Below, piece after piece: positions 60,195-64,000 of a stretch of 64,000 nt of DNA. Both the position numbers and the translations under genes were made by a program. How positions within the stretch are numbered: the first letter of the stretch is position 1; the number at the start of each line of letters is the position of its first letter. The stretch is from contig JAKTNV010000019.1 of the NCBI GenBank assembly GCA_022747635.1, forward strand, positions 9,673,501 through 9,737,500. Direction: 5' to 3'. This DNA comes from Hetaerina americana (Eukaryota; Arthropoda; Insecta; Odonata; Calopterygidae). The notes under the pieces were generated by a model, which was not told the origin of the DNA, ran no database searches, and worked only from the letters and a program-made list of their open reading frames with translations.

Positions 60195-60800
60195 AGACCA
60201 AAATGGTCAAAGTAGTAGGGACGTAAGGAGAAGAATTCCACTTGGCAAAAAGGATTTCAGAAGGAGGAGGGAGTTGATGACAGGGACTTCGAGTAAGGGA
60301 GTTAAGAATAGGATAATCAAAACTTTGATGTGGAGCGTGGTTTTGTAAGGCGCGGAAACATGATCATACAGAAGCAGGATGAAGAGCATAGATTGAAGGC
60401 TTTTGAAATGAGGACGTGGAAAAGGCTAGAAAAGCTAAAAATGACGGAAATAAAAACAAATGATGAAGTTCGAGGCATTGTGAGCGGAAGAGAGGGGATT
60501 GCTGGGAGAAATCATAGGGGGACAAGAAAGATGGACCCAAAGCATATTGATTGGCAATGAAAAAGTAGTTGATATCTGTGGCAGAGGGAAGACAGTTAGG
60601 TGAGCCAAGAAGGGGTAGGAATAGGAAAGGGATGTTAAAAGGAATGAAGAGAGGAAAGAATAATGTGGGATTGAAGAAGGTTTTATTTGTTGTTTCCGGT
60701 ATCAGGTGTTTTTTAAGAAGAGGCAAAAAATCTATCGTTGTTCAGTCCCCCTCCGTTTAAAGCCTACCTAAACGATAGAAACCAATAATAATAATTGAAT
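60195..60800 (+). mobile_element. RTE-like LINE relic, 3' part with tail
   Basis: Starts in the segment matching QHGQSSRDLRIR, continues through the RRRELMTGT and RLKAFEMRTWKRLEK blocks and the basic end, and finishes with CCTACCTAAACGATAG and an AATAATAATTGA tail near 60800. Several stops break the frame. Confidence 0.75.
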
Positions 60801-63644
60801 TTGTATTGCTCTTGAGGTGGCTTACAGAGGAGGATTTAATGTGGATGAAGAAGTAATCGGTGATAATACTTTGCCATTTGATTTATGATATGCCACCATT
60901 GGCCAGCACATAGAACAGAATAATTTGAATTATAATCTCTCCCGTGGGTGAAATTTCCAGAGCGCAACTGAGAAATAATTATCACCATATGATAATTATA
61001 AAACAAGGAACACTGTGGCAGGCAAATGCCTAATGTCTATTTTCCCAAAAAAAAACGAAAACATCAATTGTGGGTTGAGAAATACTACATATTTCTAAGA
61101 GATTTGAAAATTTATATCCTCTTAAACACGTTTATATCTTCTGTTTGACACACAAGGCTGATCGTAATGGTGCCATTTCACTACAAATAAAATTCAAAGT
61201 ATGACATTTTGGAAAAATTTCAATGCCATTAATTCCAATCCTCTGCGCAACGATTATGACGAATACATTTAATCGTTACGGCGACAAAACTATTCTAAAA
61301 AATGATAATTTTGTTAAAGTGAAAAGGCATAGAACTGGAAATATTATAATAAAACAATATTGAGTTTTCTTTTAGAAAATGTTTATTTTTTTCCTTTAAC
61401 TTAAAATTTCTTCATCCTATACTTTTCTTTCATGAAAAATATTCGGATAATATTTAGCGTTGTATGCACAACTTATAAACGAAATGGCCGAAATTTTGAA
61501 CTTTATTTGTTAAATATTTCCGTTAAATTCAGATAATAAGTTAGCCAAATCAAAGAAGCAGAACAAATCAAGAAGTTTCCAAAAAAACCTTCCTTAAAAT
61601 ACAAATTGCGTGGGAAAAATATTAATAAAGGAGAAAGGAATGCACACTAGTAGCGACAAATTTTGGAACAAATTACGTTTTTAATAGACTAAGAATCTCT
61701 ATTTCTACGAATTTTGGTAATTTTTTCATCAAGTGACAATATTCACCCAAAAGTTCGCCGTCCATGGAAATCATCAAGCCACAATATATTATAATGAGTC
61801 TTCACATATTATCATTTGTTAGTACACAAAATTTGTAAAATTTTTCATAGCGTAAAGTATGTACATATCAGGTTGAGAAAAACACTTTCGATCTAAAATA
61901 TGGTATTAAATTTCATAAAATTTAAGTAATTTTAGCGCGAAAAAGCGCAATAGTGTAAAAGAAATTACTTTTATTATTACAAAAGTAAAATAAGCCTTCC
62001 AGTATGAATCTTCATGACAATTACCCACATGAATCAGAGGCATAAATCAGTATTATACGCTTTCGACAAGGTGGAACCTAAAAGTCATTTATTTGAACTT
62101 TACCCAATTATTAGCATTATATTTATAAGTATTAGACCCCTAATTGAATGAAAAGACTGAATAGACCTGAAATTATTGTAGGAAGAGGAGTAGCGGAGCC
62201 GCGTAATTATTTTAATAATTCGGTAAAAACACCATAACATTCACCTAAACTAAAGCTATTAAACTTTCTGACATGATTCTTAATTTAATAAAAGCGGTCA
62301 AGTAATTCAATGTTTGTTGAGAAATTCAATTAGTTGACAATGCAATTAGAAACTCAAATTTCCACAAAGAATATGCCTTTTATTACTAAATCAACTTTGA
62401 TTGAAAGATACATGCCCATTCCTGTATGACCATGCTGGGATCTTAAATTAATTCGTTTCGCATATAAGGCCACCAAAACACCGAACATCATAGACAAACG
62501 CTGCCGTGTTTCTCACTGTCAAAATGTTACATTGTAAATATAAGTATATTTCATCCACACTAAAGGAATGTTGCCGTAGAGTTTTCTAATAAAAATGGGG
62601 TGAAATCACATTGAAGACTAAGGCGGAACGACATAAGAAAAATTGATAGGATTCAATAGAGAAAAAAACTGAACACTGATTCTGAAAGCAAAGGCATTTT
62701 GACTGGATGAATATCCTGCGGAAATTTGGCAACGCCGCAGACCTCCGCCAATTACCCGCCTCTGCGTCAATCTGGATGAAACGACTTTTTTATGCCTCTC
62801 CACACACTTCCCTCGCCCTTCCGCCCCTCCGACAACCTCTCCCCGTCCACTCCGGCAAAAGGAAGGAGGGCTCGGTCCTAAGAGGTCACCGCAAAGAGAA
62901 GGGTTCCCTCCCTCCCTCCCCCCGCCAGCCCCACGCCATCCGCCGCACTCGCCTCTCAGTCATCATGGGGTCCTCCTTTGAAGGGGCCTGCCGCACGGCG
63001 GTGGCAGGGGGGGGGGTTCGATCCCACCCAATCTGCAGCACCGTAATAACCACGGGGGATGAATAAATCCCATTTGGCGCTGCCATCGCTTACGGTTTAC
63101 TCCCATGCAAAGGGACACGCGGGCCCATCCGAACAAGTGCTTCGGAGCGATAAAATCTGGAAGACGCGAGGGATCCCAACAAATTACAGCCTATACCAGC
63201 CCCAAGTACCTATTTCTCTCATAGAAATGGAAATATCACATGAAACAAAGTGAAAAAGCCTCGGCCCCTGTAATTGACGGCTCTGCAGGAAATGCCAGAG
63301 CAGAGTGGGTAAACAGGAGATTCATACAAGGAAGGCACTATGAAAAATAAAGTTGCGAAATGATGCCGGGCAGATAGGGGACTCGGACCACTGGGTCGTA
63401 CCGACATTGGGAGAGACAAGGCCCCCGTGATCGTCATCAAACGAAATCCTTGCATAGCAAAATCTACGGCAACTGCAAAGAAGGCACAGAAGAGAACCGA
63501 AACAGAAAAAATAGAACTTCCAACGTTGGGACTCTTTTGAGTACGGGAAATTAGAAATCATAGAGCGGGAAATGAATGGAGGAAATATAGATGTTTCAGT
63601 GCTGTACGAGGGGATTACTTGAGCAATGGCTATAGATTAATATG
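60801..63644. other. Intronic, mostly featureless
   Basis: AT-rich to about 62.7 kb, then a GC-rich strip to 63.06 kb with low-complexity frames on both strands. No recognisable domain. Confidence 0.4.
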
Positions 63645-63690
63645 TATCATGGGACCCTGAAAGCCACCGCTAGGGTGTGCGCAAGGAGTG
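63645..63690 (-). mobile_element. CR1-like LINE 3'-end scrap
   Basis: The plus-strand view AAGCCACCGCTAGGGTGTGC resembles the 3' UTR end of the CR1-like LINE and the scrap at 22.5 kb. Only about 45 bp. Confidence 0.4.
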
Positions 63691-64000
63691 ATTTACGAGA
63701 GGTGATTCTCGTAACACCAGGTGGGCAGAATCAAAAATTTAATCTCATTTATATTTTTAGTGACAAATAATATATAACATTATTCGAATACTGAAGACCA
63801 TATGACGGAAAGTACATGGACTGCTGTATTTAGGTAGGATATACTTCTTTATGCATGGGATAAAAGCTCTTAGTAATAAGAAAGACAACAGAGAGAGATA
63901 AGTTGAAACAATGACAACATACTTGGGCACTTACAATTAAAACAGAAAAAGACTTTCTCCCCCAAGAGTGGTCACTTAGCCATTCAGACCCTTTTAGTTC

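Larger units (their letters stand above)
51774..64000 (+). other. Downstream intron of the acetylcholinesterase gene (to window end)
   Basis: No later exon encoding the expected WP-containing C-terminal part or the final hydrophobic or amphipathic tail was recognised on the plus strand up to 64000, so the intron is probably at least 12.2 kb. It holds an RNase H relic, a SINE, a decayed mariner, RTE-like relics and featureless AT-rich DNA (notably 53.3-55.2, 58.0-60.1 and 60.9-63.6 kb). GC-rich strips at 59.1-59.65 and 62.7-63.06 kb open low-complexity frames only. Confidence 0.6.

Overview
This is eukaryotic nuclear DNA, almost certainly from an arthropod and most likely an insect. The only host gene I can support is one large coding exon (49804-51767, + strand) of an acetylcholinesterase of the arthropod ace-1 type. 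Its splice sites and catalytic triad are intact. The 3'-terminal exon(s) are not in the window, so the intron that starts at 51768 is at least 12.2 kb long. No tRNA, rRNA, CRISPR array or prokaryotic operon structure was found. Species cannot be told from this window.

Nearly everything else is repeat-derived. (1) A CR1/L2-like LINE at about 2.54-6.52 kb (- strand) keeps the esterase part of ORF1 and an apparently unbroken endonuclease/reverse-transcriptase ORF2. The two frames meet at a T TTT TTA heptamer phased for a -1 frameshift, and ORF2 has no usable AUG of its own. A truncated relative lies at 24.5-25.3 kb, and 3'-end scraps lie at 22.5 and 63.6 kb. (2) A second LINE, RTE-like, has copies or relics at 0.3, 10.3, 17.7, 25.3, 32.4, 37.9, 47.0 and 60.2 kb, plus 3'-tail scraps. 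Three of these start abruptly at a (TA)n tract. (3) Mariner DNA transposons: an intact copy with an open transposase (40.9-42.2 kb), an in-frame internally deleted copy (39.6-40.6 kb), a decayed copy with 150-bp terminal inverted repeats (56.1-57.4 kb), an internally deleted dead copy (29.3-30.2 kb) and a shorter relic (35.0-35.2 kb). (4) A 5'-truncated Penelope-like insertion (27.11-27.48 kb) with a hammerhead-ribozyme core and a perfect 12-bp target duplication. (5) Three tRNA-derived SINE families, one of which also appears as a 61-bp-arm palindrome at 37.2 kb. (6) Many long AT dinucleotide tracts, a CT tract and several sharp hairpins.

Layout: 0-7 kb, LINEs and a SINE; 7-25 kb, mainly featureless DNA with SINEs, AT tracts and GC-rich strips; 25-42 kb, densest in transposons; 42-47 kb, nearly empty; 47-49.8 kb, LINE, microsatellite and inverted repeat just upstream of the gene; 49.8-51.8 kb, the acetylcholinesterase exon; 51.8-64 kb, its downstream intron with transposon relics. 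Apart from the acetylcholinesterase exon, nothing here suggests genes acting together in a pathway.
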